From positions 32,985-96,984 of the forward strand of contig CAMNLR010000134.1 in assembly GCA_946543465.1 (NCBI GenBank): a DNA stretch of 64,000 nucleotides. The letters are read 5' to 3'. Positions 8,496 through 16,150 of this stretch are shown here, piece after piece (the stretch's first letter is position 1; every line of letters begins with the position of its first letter). The position numbers were made by a program, and so were the translations under genes. The notes below the pieces were generated by a model that saw only the letters and a program-made list of their open reading frames with translations, ran no database searches and was not told the origin of the DNA. The stretch is from CAG-791 sp002390025. GTDB lineage: Bacteria > Bacillota > Clostridia > Lachnospirales > Lachnospiraceae.

Positions 8496-9095
8496 TCAGA
8501 GTAATTCATCAAGAGTACTGCCGTAGGCGGGCAGGAACTCTTTGCAGAAATCGCGGACTTCGGGCATCTGTGCGGACATATTGTCGACAGAATCCTGAAT
8601 GGTCTTTTTTGCGGTCCGGAATTCGCCGTTTCCCGCATTCTCTTCTTCAATGCATTTGATGAGGGCGGAAATCTTGTCAGCGGCCTTGACCAGGCGGCGC
8701 AGGTACTGCTCCTGCTCAGCGTTTTCGCTCTTTTCCGGGAGGAGGATTCCGCGGTAGGTCTCCCGAAGATCTTCGGGAAGAAGGCGCAGAAGGCGCTGTG
8801 CAGCAGCTTCCTCCACTTCGTGATAGGCGTTCCGGATGTCGCTGTTGTGGTATTTGACCGGGGTGGGCATGTCTCCGGTGATGATCTCGGTGGCATCGTG
8901 ATAGAGCCCCAGCAGGGCGGCGCGGTCGGCGTCGAGATCCTGTCCGTAGCGGGTATTTCCGATGGTACAGAGAACGTGGGCTATACATGCGACCTCCAGG
9001 GCGTGTTCGGAGAGGTTCTCCGGCCTGGAACTGCGCATGAGGGCCCAGCGCTCAATGTATTTCATTCTTGAAATCGTTGCAAAAAAGCTGTGCAT
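8496..9095 (-). CDS. yfbR: HD-domain 5'-deoxynucleotidase (YfbR-like)
   Basis: Metal-dependent HD phosphohydrolase that dephosphorylates deoxyribonucleoside 5'-monophosphates in the YfbR family. Motifs are ERWALMRSSRPENLSEHALEV (the Arg/Trp substrate contact and first His), GLYHDATEIITGDMPTPVKY (HD pair plus the TGDMPTPVKY signature) and LVKAADKISALIKC (last Asp). The reading frame extends 29 codons upstream, but that part is encoded by the 14-bp tandem array and looks non-natural. The ATG at 9095, preceded by AGAGGACAGGAC, gives 199 residues, the family length. Confidence 0.88.
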   Translation of the reverse strand: MHSFFATISRMKYIERWALMRSSRPENLSEHALEVACIAHVLCTIGNTRYGQDLDADRAALLGLYHDATEIITGDMPTPVKYHNSDIRNAYHEVEEAAAQRLLRLLPEDLRETYRGILLPEKSENAEQEQYLRRLVKAADKISALIKCIEEENAGNGEFRTAKKTIQDSVDNMSAQMPEVRDFCKEFLPAYGSTLDELL

Positions 9096-9102
9096 GTTGT
9101 CC

Positions 9103-9306
9103 TGTCCTCTACTGCCCGGCTTCCTCTGCCCGGCGTTCTCTGTCTGTTTTTCACTGTCCGGCTTACCCTGCCTGGCTTTCACGGCCCAGCTTCTACTGTC
9201 CGGATTTCACCGCCCGGCGTTCACTGTCTGGCTTTCACTGCCCGGCTTACCCTGCCTGGTTTTCTGCCCGGCCTTCACTGCCGGTTTTTTCACTGTCCGG
9301 GCTTCA
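9103..9306. repeat. 14-bp tandem array, about 15 units, ending on the sigH stop codon
   Basis: The spacer splits almost perfectly into 14-base units of consensus CACTGYCCGGCTTW (for example CACTGTCCGGCTTA, CCCTGCCTGGCTTT, CACCGCCCGGCGTT, CACTGTCTGGCTTT). The last unit, CATTGCCGGTTTTT, is the 3' end of sigH including its stop codon read in reverse. The array fills the whole sigH-yfbR gap. Confidence 0.85.
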
Positions 9307-9960
9307 TTGCCGGTTTTTCCAGCTGCGCACTTTGGCGCGGATCCGCTGGAGGGCATTGTCGGTGGATTTTTCATCCCTGTTGAGGATATGGGCGATCTCG
9401 ATGTAATTCAGGCCTGTCAGGTGGAGGTCCAGGACCTGTTTTTCCAGCGGGCTGAGTTCGTTTTCGATCCGCTCCTGCAGGGCCGCAAAGTTCTCGCGGT
9501 CTATGAGGACTTTTTCGGGATTTGCTCCGTATCCTCCGGCGGACATGGTGTTGAGGTCATCTGTGATGGACTCTTCCAGTTCCGGGCCCTCGTTGCCGTC
9601 GATACTGCCTGCGGGCGCGGTGGGGGTGCTCAGGGAGACGGCTGTGTTCAGGGGCATGTGCTTTTTCCTTCCGGATGCCTGAACCGCTGTATAGAGCTGG
9701 CGGGCGACGCAGAGCGAGGCAAAAGTGGAAAAGCTGGCGTCCCTGCCGCAGTCGTAGTCGCGAAGTGCCTTAAAGAGTCCGAGCATGCCCTCCTGGATGA
9801 GGTCTTCGGAATCGCCGCCGAGAATGAACATGGAGCGGGCACGGTTTCGCACGAGTCCCTTGTAGCGGCTCATGAGTGTCTCTGTAGCGCGGTCGTCCTG
9901 ATCTCTGGAAAGGGCGATCAGCTCGTCATCCGACAGGCCTTCGTAGTATTCTTTCTGCAT
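9304..9960 (-). CDS. sigH: RNA polymerase sigma-H-type factor (sporulation/stationary phase)
   Basis: Sigma-70 family factor of the SigH/Spo0H group. Region 2 is visible in LIQEGMLGLFKALRDYD...FSTFASLCVARQ and region 4 in LSPLEKQVLDLHLTGLNYIEIAHILNRDEKSTDNAL (helix-turn-helix). Length 218 is right. Residues about 103-145 between the two regions are low in order and Thr/Ser/Ala-rich, slightly longer than typical. The start is the ATG at 9960 preceded by AGGAG; the GTG two codons earlier overlaps that site. It sits downstream of cysS-mrnC-rlmB as in Bacillus and Clostridium, but the usual yacP-type NYN nuclease gene between rlmB and sigH is missing. Confidence 0.9.
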   Translation of the reverse strand: MQKEYYEGLSDDELIALSRDQDDRATETLMSRYKGLVRNRARSMFILGGDSEDLIQEGMLGLFKALRDYDCGRDASFSTFASLCVARQLYTAVQASGRKKHMPLNTAVSLSTPTAPAGSIDGNEGPELEESITDDLNTMSAGGYGANPEKVLIDRENFAALQERIENELSPLEKQVLDLHLTGLNYIEIAHILNRDEKSTDNALQRIRAKVRSWKNRQ

Positions 9961-10014
9961 CTGCACTCCTGTTCATTCATTGGCATCTGAAGCAAGAAAA
10001 TCTTAACTCTTCTC

Positions 10015-11004
10015 TTATCCCCTCTGGCGGAGGATCTCGTACATGAGAACGCCTGCTGCGACAGAGGCGTTGAGGGAATCGATCTCACCCTTCATGGGAA
10101 TGGAAGCGGTCATATCGCATTTTTCCCTGACCAGGCGGCTGACGCCGCTGCCTTCCGCGCCGATGACGAGGCCGATGGGGCCGGTCATGGACAGTTTCGT
10201 CATAGGAGTGCCGCCCATGTCCGCGCACACGAACCAGAGGCCGCGTTTTTTCAGGTCTTCCATGGTGCGGGCGAGGTTGGTCACCTTGACGACAGGTGTG
10301 TAATGGATGGCGCCGGCGGAAGCTTTTGCCGCAGTGGCGGTCAGGCCGACAGCGCGGTCCTTGGGGATAATGACGCCGTGGGCGCCCGCCAGGTTGGCAG
10401 TGCGGATAATGGCGCCCAGATTGTGGGGATCTTCGATCTGGTCAAGCAGGATAAAAAAGGGATCCTCCCCTTTTTCGGCAGCTTTGGCAAAGAGATCGTC
10501 GATCTCCGCATACTGGAATGCGGCAGCCTGGGCGATGACGCCCTGGTGCCTTCCGGTCTGGGAGAGCTGGTCCAGGCGCTGGCGGGAAAGGAAACGGATG
10601 GGGGTGTGGTTCTCTTTTGCAAGGCGCAGTACGGTCTGCATGGCGCCCTCTGCGGGGCCCTCCAGCAGGAAGAGTTTCTCTATGGTTCTGCCCGCCCGAT
10701 AGGCTTCGATGACAGAATTGCGGCCTTCGATCCTGTTTTCATCGGGCTCTGACTGGCCGGAAAAGAATCTGCTGTCCTGGTCTGCTCTGTCGCGGGCAGA
10801 GTAGTTCCTCTCCGGGCGGTTTTCTCTGCGGTCCTGCCTCCGGTCTTCTCTCCTGTCCGTTCTCCTGTCTTCCCTGCGTGTTTCGCTCCGATTTGATTCG
10901 TTTCTGTTTTCTCTTGAGTAAGAAGTTTCTCTTGAGTAGGAAGAGGCGCGGCGGTTGTCCCGGTTTCCTCCTCTTCTGTCATTTCCCGGACGTCTGTCCT
11001 GCAT
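10015..11004 (-). CDS. rlmB: 23S rRNA (guanosine2251-2'-O)-methyltransferase RlmB-type (TrmH/SpoU) with Arg-rich N-terminal tail
   Basis: SPOUT methyltransferase acting on 23S rRNA. The three SpoU motifs are clear: DPHNLGAIIRTA, IGAEGSGVSR and SLNASVAAGVLMYE. An L30e-like substrate-binding domain (IEGRNSVIEAYRAGRTIEKLFL...) precedes them. The first ~90 residues are an extremely Arg/Asp/Glu/Asn-rich tail with reiterated REDRR/DRRE and SYSRE units, probably a disordered RNA-binding extension. AAAGGAAACC precedes the ATG. The frame 54 bases upstream of sigH matches the Firmicute rlmB-sigH order. Confidence 0.92.
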   Translation of the reverse strand: MQDRRPGNDRRGGNRDNRRASSYSRETSYSRENRNESNRSETRREDRRTDRREDRRQDRRENRPERNYSARDRADQDSRFFSGQSEPDENRIEGRNSVIEAYRAGRTIEKLFLLEGPAEGAMQTVLRLAKENHTPIRFLSRQRLDQLSQTGRHQGVIAQAAAFQYAEIDDLFAKAAEKGEDPFFILLDQIEDPHNLGAIIRTANLAGAHGVIIPKDRAVGLTATAAKASAGAIHYTPVVKVTNLARTMEDLKKRGLWFVCADMGGTPMTKLSMTGPIGLVIGAEGSGVSRLVREKCDMTASIPMKGEIDSLNASVAAGVLMYEILRQRG

Positions 11005-11097
11005 TTTCGTGGTTTCCTTTCAAAATGATCTTGCTTGAGCTGCAGTTTTTGCGATGAAAAAGCGGGCCGCGGCACAGTATTTCAGCGCTGCGGACCT

Positions 11098-11189
11098 GCA
11101 GTTAATGTCTTTTTATATCTTTTTATAATCTTCTGACCTGTTTTAATTGTTTAGACTGTTTCAAATTGTTTAAACTGTTTTTCAAACAG
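11098..11189. repeat. degenerate AATTGTTTARACTGTTT repeats next to the mrnC stop
   Basis: Imperfect 16-18 base units (AATTGTTTAGACTGTTTC, AAATTGTTTAAACTGTTT, TTCAAACAGTTA), plus shorter CTTTTTATAT units upstream, lie directly after the mrnC stop codon. No terminator with a proper T-run is evident. Confidence 0.45.
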
Positions 11190-11765
11190 TTATAAAAGGG
11201 GATCTCCGTTTCTTCTGCGTGTCAGCTGCAGGCCGGTCCGCAGAAGTTCCATGAGGCGGTCAGTCCTGCCCTGCAGATAGAGGTAGCCGCACAGGGTCTC
11301 GAGGGCAGTCGCCTGCAGGTATTCCTCCAGGGACGCGCCCTTTGCGTGGTGCATGGGGTGGGAATTTCTGCCCCTGCGGTAGACCTTTTTTTCCTCCGTT
11401 GTGAGGAGGTCATAGATTGCCTTTCCGATGGCGGCCTGTTTCTGCGCGCGGACCAGGCGGGTGGTCTCGTTGTGGAGCTTTTCCGCCTGGCGGTTGCCCC
11501 TGGCGAGAACGCTGGTGCGGATGATCAGGGAGTATACCGCATCCCCCAGAAAAGCCAGGGCCAGCGGGGAAAATGTCCTGATGTCCGCATCCATGCCGAA
11601 GAGAGCCAGGGATGCGGCTATGTCCGATTCTGCCTCATTGGTCATGAAAGAGGGCGTACGATCATCGCCGCCCTCTCCGGATTCTGCCGACTGCATGGAT
11701 TTGTTTTCAGCAGTCTCTGGTAAAAGGGGGTCAGCCCCCCTCTCACGTTTATTGTTGTCTGACAA
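11190..11765 (-). CDS. mrnC: Mini-ribonuclease III (MrnC)
   Basis: RNase III catalytic domain without a dsRNA-binding domain; in Bacillus it matures 23S rRNA. The core (about residues 55-185) shows LAFLGDAVYSLIIRTSVL with the catalytic acidic residue, RLVRAQKQ, RRGRNSHP and ASLEEYLQATALETLCGYLYL. GAGGAAC lies 7 bases before a TTG at 11763-11765, so a TTG start is likely. That adds about 50 hydrophilic residues before the nuclease domain, part of them encoded by a GGGGGTCAGCCCCC palindrome (near 11726-11740). An ATG start at Met24 or Met41 is the alternative. It lies 35 bases downstream of cysS, the conserved Firmicute order. Confidence 0.88.
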   Translation of the reverse strand: MSDNNKRERGADPLLPETAENKSMQSAESGEGGDDRTPSFMTNEAESDIAASLALFGMDADIRTFSPLALAFLGDAVYSLIIRTSVLARGNRQAEKLHNETTRLVRAQKQAAIGKAIYDLLTTEEKKVYRRGRNSHPMHHAKGASLEEYLQATALETLCGYLYLQGRTDRLMELLRTGLQLTRRRNGDPLL

Positions 11766-11800
11766 TAGTATGTTCCTCTTCTATGATCAGGTTCTTAAGA

Positions 11801-13222
11801 TCAGGCTTTTTTCCACTTGACGCCCTCGCGGGTGTCTTCAAGGATGATGCCCCTGGCCTTGAGTTCGTCGCGGATGGCATCTGCCTTTGCGAAGTCGCGG
11901 GCCTTGCGGGCAGCCTGGCGGGCTGCGATCTGCTCTTCCACGTAGGCGGCCAGATCGTCGTCGAGGCTCTTGTCGCGGACCAGGATCAGTCCGAAGACGT
12001 CAGTGAGGGTCTGCAGTTCATCATTGAGCTTGTTCAGGAATGCTGCGGAAGAGTTCTCGCTGACATTGCTGTTGATCCATTTGACGAGCTCAAAGACAGC
12101 GGAAATACCGTCTGCGGTGTTGAAATCGTCATCCATGGCGGTCTCAAACTGGGTGCGGAAGGCATCAGCCTGGGTCAGGAGAGCTGTCTCGGCCTCTGTG
12201 AGGGTATCGCCTGCTGCCTTTTCAAGCAGGAAGCGGAGGTTCTCGGCACAGTTGACGATGCGCTCATAGGAGGTCTTTGCGGATTCCATGAGCTCACGGC
12301 TGAAGTTCAGGGGGCTGCGATACTGGACGGAAAGCATGAAGTAGCGCAGGACCTGGCCGTCGTACTGGTCAAGGATGTCACGTACGGTAAAGAAGTTGCC
12401 GAGGGACTTGGACATCTTGCGGTTGTCGATATTGAGGAAGGCGTTGTGCATCCAGTAGCGCGCAAAGGTGCAGCAGTTGGCTGCCTCGGACTGAGCGATC
12501 TCATTTTCATGATGAGGGAAGACGAGATCTTCGCCGCCGGCATGGATATCGATGGTGTCGCCGATGTATTCCTTGCTCATGACGGAGCACTCGATATGCC
12601 AGCCCGGACGGCCCTGGCACCAGGGGGATTCCCAGAAGGGCTCGCCTTCTTTTTTGGGCTTCCAGAGGACGAAATCAAGGGGATCTTCCTTCTGGTCCTC
12701 ACCTGTGACTGCCAGCATGCGCAGGCCGGTCTGCATATTGTCGAGATCCTTGTGGGAGAGCTTGCCGTAATCGCGGAATTTGCGGGTGCGGTAGTAGACC
12801 GTGCCGTCCTTTGCGACGTAGGCATAGCCCGTGTCGATCAGCTTCTGGATCATTTCGATCATGCCGCCGATCTCTTTGGTCGCCTGGGGATGGGTAGTGG
12901 CAGGACGGATATTCATCGCCGCCATATCCTTTTTGCATTCTTCAATGTAACGCTCGGAGATCACGCTGGCGTCAACGCCCTCCTCCTTTGCCTTGTTGAT
13001 GATCTTGTCATCGACGTCGGTGAAGTTGGAGACAAAGTTGACTTCGTAGCCGCGGTACTCAAAATAGCGTCTGACAGTATCAAAGACGATCATGGGCCGC
13101 GCATTGCCGATGTGGATCAGGTTGTAGACGGTGGGGCCGCAGACATACATCCCGACCCTGCCCTCTTTGAGCGGCACGAAATCTTCCTTGCGTTTCGACA
13201 TTGTGTTGTAAATTCTGATCAT
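11801..13222 (-). CDS. cysS: cysteinyl-tRNA synthetase
   Basis: Class I aminoacyl-tRNA synthetase charging tRNA-Cys. Zinc-binding Cys is in GMYVCGPTVYN, the HIGH motif appears as HIGN in LIHIGNARP, and TDVDDKII follows. WHIECSVMSKEYIG and GEDLVFPHHENEIAQSEA carry further zinc ligands, and KMSKSLGNF is the KMSKS loop. Length 473 is normal and the C-terminal anticodon-binding region ends REGVKWKKA. GAGGGA precedes the ATG. No T-box leader is recognisable in the 220-base upstream gap. Confidence 0.97.
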   Translation of the reverse strand: MIRIYNTMSKRKEDFVPLKEGRVGMYVCGPTVYNLIHIGNARPMIVFDTVRRYFEYRGYEVNFVSNFTDVDDKIINKAKEEGVDASVISERYIEECKKDMAAMNIRPATTHPQATKEIGGMIEMIQKLIDTGYAYVAKDGTVYYRTRKFRDYGKLSHKDLDNMQTGLRMLAVTGEDQKEDPLDFVLWKPKKEGEPFWESPWCQGRPGWHIECSVMSKEYIGDTIDIHAGGEDLVFPHHENEIAQSEAANCCTFARYWMHNAFLNIDNRKMSKSLGNFFTVRDILDQYDGQVLRYFMLSVQYRSPLNFSRELMESAKTSYERIVNCAENLRFLLEKAAGDTLTEAETALLTQADAFRTQFETAMDDDFNTADGISAVFELVKWINSNVSENSSAAFLNKLNDELQTLTDVFGLILVRDKSLDDDLAAYVEEQIAARQAARKARDFAKADAIRDELKARGIILEDTREGVKWKKA

Positions 13223-13239
13223 TTACAGTCCCTCTATCT

Positions 13240-13332
13240 GTTTCTGTTTATTTCAAAACATTGCCAAATAATTCCAAAATAATAATTTCAAAAAATAATA
13301 ATTTCAAAATACCTAAATAATATAAGGTATTT
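13240..13332. repeat. degenerate AATAATAATTTCAAAA repeats
   Basis: AT-rich imperfect reiterations (CAAAATAATAATTTCAAAAAATAATAATTTCAAAATACC) lie in the ispF-cysS gap. The remaining 110 bases to ispF hold no recognisable signal. Confidence 0.45.
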
Positions 13333-13443
13333 CTTTTAAACAGTCCGTCACCGAACAGGCGGTTGATCACGAAACAGTGGTCAATCACTGACCGGTCCAT
13401 TGCTGTTTATATGTGTTTTCTGCGGAGTCCCGGTCCGCAGGCA

Positions 13444-14001
13444 TCACTGCCGCATGGGGCAGGCCGAACAGCCGCCGGGCACTGCGCCCGGGTCGGCATC
13501 GGCGCCGACCTGGCGGGCGATGAGGTCGCGGGGCGAAGTGATGAGGGCAACCGCCTGGGCGGAAATTCCCTCGCCGCGTCCTGTGAAGCCCAGATGTTCC
13601 TCCGTTGTCGCCTTGACGCTGACCTGGGTCACATCGATTTCAAGGGCATCAGCGATATTCTGACGCATCTGATCGATGTAGGGCCGCAGTTTGGGCGCCT
13701 GGGCGATCACGGTGGAATCCACGTTTTCAATCAGATATCCGTTTTCAGCAAGGATTTCGGAGACCCTGCGCGCGAGGCGGAGGGAATCAGCCCCTTTGTA
13801 TGCGGGGTCATTGTCCGGAAAGTGCAGGCCGATATCCCCGAGCGCCGCGGCGCCGAGCAGGGCATCCATAATGGCGTGCACCAGGACGTCCGCGTCCGAA
13901 TGGCCAAGGAGGCCTTTTTCATAGGGTATTTCCACGCCGCCCAGGATCAGTTTCCTGTTTTCGATGAGTTTGTGGACGTCATAACCGGTTCCAATGCGCA
14001 T
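13444..14001 (-). CDS. ispF: 2-C-methyl-D-erythritol 2,4-cyclodiphosphate synthase
   Basis: MEP-pathway enzyme converting CDP-ME 2-phosphate to the cyclodiphosphate with CMP release; homotrimer with a zinc site. Zinc ligands are in GYDVHKL and GLLGHSDADVLVHAIMDALLGA, with DIGLHFPD next to them; AQAPKLRPYI and VKATTEEHLGFTGRGEGI are the family C-terminal blocks. A ~25-residue C-terminal extension ending CSACPMRQ goes beyond the usual end. AGGAGAG precedes the ATG. It is co-directional with cysS, as in many Firmicutes. Confidence 0.95.
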   Translation of the reverse strand: MRIGTGYDVHKLIENRKLILGGVEIPYEKGLLGHSDADVLVHAIMDALLGAAALGDIGLHFPDNDPAYKGADSLRLARRVSEILAENGYLIENVDSTVIAQAPKLRPYIDQMRQNIADALEIDVTQVSVKATTEEHLGFTGRGEGISAQAVALITSPRDLIARQVGADADPGAVPGGCSACPMRQ

Positions 14002-14058
14002 AGGGGGTACTCTCCTGTTATATTTCCTGTATTTCCTGCTATGTCACCTGCTCTGCCT

Positions 14059-14168
14059 GCAGGGTGAACCTGAATGGGTCAGGCAAAACCGTCTCTCGTG
14101 TCCCTGTCGCATACACTGTAGGCAGGGTGAACCTGAATGGGACAGGCAGAACCGTCCCTGGTGTCCCA
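14059..14168. repeat. 63-bp direct repeat, two copies, with REP-like AACCGTCCC...TGTCCC motif
   Basis: GCAGGGTGAACCTGAATGGG starts at 14059 and again at 14122. Each copy continues into CAGGCA-RAACCGTCYCT-GTGTCCC. The second copy contains the inverted pair AATGGGACA / TGTCCCATT. The AACCGTCCC core is shared with the palindrome at 2733-2800. It fills the purH-ispF gap and ends at the purH stop codon. Confidence 0.75.
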
Positions 14169-15362
14169 TTAATGGTGGAAGAGGCGGATGCCGGTGAAGC
14201 ACATGACCATGTCGTGGGCGTCGCAGGCTGCGATGACGTTGTCGTCGCGGATGGAGCCGCCGGGTTGGGCGACGTATTTAACGCCGCTGCGGTATGCGCG
14301 CTCAATGTTGTCGCCGAAGGGGAAGAAGGCGTCGGAGCCGAGGGTCACGTCGGTGTTGCCGGCCAGCCATGCTTTCTTTTCTTCTGCTGTGAAAACAGAG
14401 GGCTTCTCGGTGAAGAGTGCTTCCCACTTGCCGTCGTCGAGAACGTCCATGTATTCCTCACCGATGTAGAGGTCGATGGCGTTGTCGCGGTCTGCGCGGC
14501 GGACACCCTCCTTGAAGGGCAGGTTGAGGACCTTGGGGCACTGGCGCAGGTACCAGTTGTCGGCCTTCTGGCCGGCGAGGCGTGTGCAGTGGATACGGGA
14601 CTGCTGGCCGGCGCCGATGCCGATTGCCTGGCCGCCCTTGACGAAGCATACGGAGTTGGACTGGGTATACTTGAGGGTAATGAGAGCGATGGCCATGTCG
14701 TCGCGCGCTGCGGCAGGCAGGTCTTTGTTCTTAGTCACGATATTGGCAAAAAGGGCGTCGTCGACAACGAGTTCATTGCGGCCCTGCTCGAAGGTGATGC
14801 CGTAAACCTGTTTCTTCTCGATGGGAGCGGGAACGTAGTCGGGATCCATCTGAAGGATGCAGTAGTTGCCTTTTTTCTTGCTCTTGAGGATCTCGAGGGC
14901 GTCGTCGTCGTAAGCGGGAGCGATGATGCCGTCGGAGACTTCGGGCTTGATCAGGTTGGCGGTGCAGGCATCGCACTTGTCGGACAGGGAGATGAAATCA
15001 CCGAAGCTGGACATTCTGTCTGCGCCGCGGGCACGTGCATAGGCACTTGCCAGGGGAGTGAGCTCACCGGCATCCTCTACCCAGTAGATCTTCTTTTCCA
15101 CCTCGGAGAGGGGAAGGCCGATGGCTGCGCCGGCGGGGGAGACGTGCTTGAAGGAAGTCGCTGCGGGCTTGCCTGTGGCTCTCTTGAGCTCTTTGACCAG
15201 CTGATAGCCGTTGAGGGCGTCAAGCAGGTTGATGTAGCCGGGTCGTCCGTTCAGGACAGTGATGGGAAGTGCGCTGCCGTCTTCCATGTAGACGCGGGAA
15301 GGCTTCTGGTTGGGGTTGCATCCGTATTTCAGCTGAAGTTCTGTCATGATCTCTGTACTCAT
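14169..15362 (-). CDS. purH: AICAR transformylase (stand-alone PurH C-terminal type)
   Basis: Transfers the formyl group of 10-formyl-THF to AICAR, the penultimate step of IMP synthesis. The protein starts directly in the transformylase domain (LQLKYGCNPNQKPSRVY). It has the catalytic Lys-His pair in TSFKHVSPAGAA, DGIIAPAYDDDALEILKSKKKGNY, and IGIGAGQQSRIHCTRLAGQKA and SDAFFPFGDNIERA near the end. The N-terminal IMP cyclohydrolase (MGS-like) domain of bifunctional PurH is absent; its job is supplied by the upstream PurO-type gene 68 bases away. AAAGGAATTCA precedes the ATG. Confidence 0.93.
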   Translation of the reverse strand: MSTEIMTELQLKYGCNPNQKPSRVYMEDGSALPITVLNGRPGYINLLDALNGYQLVKELKRATGKPAATSFKHVSPAGAAIGLPLSEVEKKIYWVEDAGELTPLASAYARARGADRMSSFGDFISLSDKCDACTANLIKPEVSDGIIAPAYDDDALEILKSKKKGNYCILQMDPDYVPAPIEKKQVYGITFEQGRNELVVDDALFANIVTKNKDLPAAARDDMAIALITLKYTQSNSVCFVKGGQAIGIGAGQQSRIHCTRLAGQKADNWYLRQCPKVLNLPFKEGVRRADRDNAIDLYIGEEYMDVLDDGKWEALFTEKPSVFTAEEKKAWLAGNTDVTLGSDAFFPFGDNIERAYRSGVKYVAQPGGSIRDDNVIAACDAHDMVMCFTGIRLFHH

Positions 15363-15384
15363 TGAATTCCTTTCTGCAAATTCA

Positions 15385-15402
15385 AGACTCGCTCGTGAGT
15401 CT
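15385..15402. repeat. dispersed GACTCGC hairpin element, copy 3
   Basis: AGACTC-GCTCGT-GAGTCT, in the context TTCAAGACTCGC...GCGATGA, matches the element in the kdpD-kdpE spacer. It lies between purO and the AICAR transformylase gene. Confidence 0.5.
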
Positions 15403-15430
15403 CAGGCGATGAAAAAAAGATAAATATGTA

Positions 15431-16150
15431 TTATTTATTCTTGTTGATGATGCGGCTCTCTGCAGCGCCTGTGGCAATGTCGATGAAGCGGACAAAGAGA
15501 GAGACCTTGTTGTCTTCATTGAGGGCGTCCCAGATGCGGCCTGCGAAGGTATCGATGTCAGCGGTAAATGCCTCGTCAAAGGCAAGCTTGACAGGTTCGC
15601 CGGCGAAGGAGGGAAGCGGGTTTCCGTCGCCCTGATAAGTGGAGATGAAGCGGCCCTGGCCGGCTGCGGGATTCTCATAGGCGAATGTCTGGCGCAGGCA
15701 TGCGGAAGGGTCTCCGTCATCCGATTTGAGGATGGACATGGCAAAGTTGTATTTGCCGGCTTCCACGTGCAGGACACCGGAAATCCTGGGGGTGTAGTTG
15801 GGAGCATCGGGCTCGAACTCGCGGGTGCGCAGAGACTGTTCAAAAGTCATCTGGCGGTCAAGGCCCTCATAGATGGTGTCGGTCTGATCACCGTTGGTGA
15901 CGATGGTCTTGTTGCCGAGAACGCGCACGGGCGCGTAGATGATCAGGCTGGGGTCTTCCATTTTGGAGGGATCAAAGGCTTCTGTGCGGATGCCGTCTCC
16001 CTCTGTCACAAATACTCTGTTGCGGCTGTTTGAACTTCTGCCCATGATAAAGTAGGCGATGACAGCCTTTTTGCCGTCGGCGCTCCGGCCGATGGTGATT
16101 CCTCTTCCGGGATAACTGACTTCGCGCAGGATTTTTTCAAGATCTGCCAT
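15431..16150 (-). CDS. purO: IMP cyclohydrolase, PurO-like
   Basis: Closes the ring of FAICAR to IMP. The sequence (239 residues) has the archaeal/clostridial PurO-type pattern: YPGRGITIGRSADGKKAVIAYFIMGRSSNSRNRVF near the start, PSLIIYAPVRVLGN, and TPRISGVLHVEAGKYNFAMSILKS. It is not related to the MGS-like cyclohydrolase of bifunctional PurH. AAAGGAAAGGAACG supports the ATG at 16150 over a start nine codons earlier. First gene of the leftward run, with a strong promoter about 275 bases upstream. Confidence 0.85.
   Translation of the reverse strand: MADLEKILREVSYPGRGITIGRSADGKKAVIAYFIMGRSSNSRNRVFVTEGDGIRTEAFDPSKMEDPSLIIYAPVRVLGNKTIVTNGDQTDTIYEGLDRQMTFEQSLRTREFEPDAPNYTPRISGVLHVEAGKYNFAMSILKSDDGDPSACLRQTFAYENPAAGQGRFISTYQGDGNPLPSFAGEPVKLAFDEAFTADIDTFAGRIWDALNEDNKVSLFVRFIDIATGAAESRIINKNK

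Noticed and set aside
9096..9182. Upstream extension of the yfbR-like gene
   Set aside because: Those 29 codons are encoded by the 14-bp tandem array; a proper ribosome site and family-length protein start at 9095.
9103..9306. CRISPR array
   Set aside because: The units are contiguous 14-mers with no spacers, and no cas genes occur in the window.
13223..13443. T-box leader for cysS
   Set aside because: No T-box bulge (TGGNACCGCG-like) or terminator/antiterminator pair in the gap; only AT-rich repeats.
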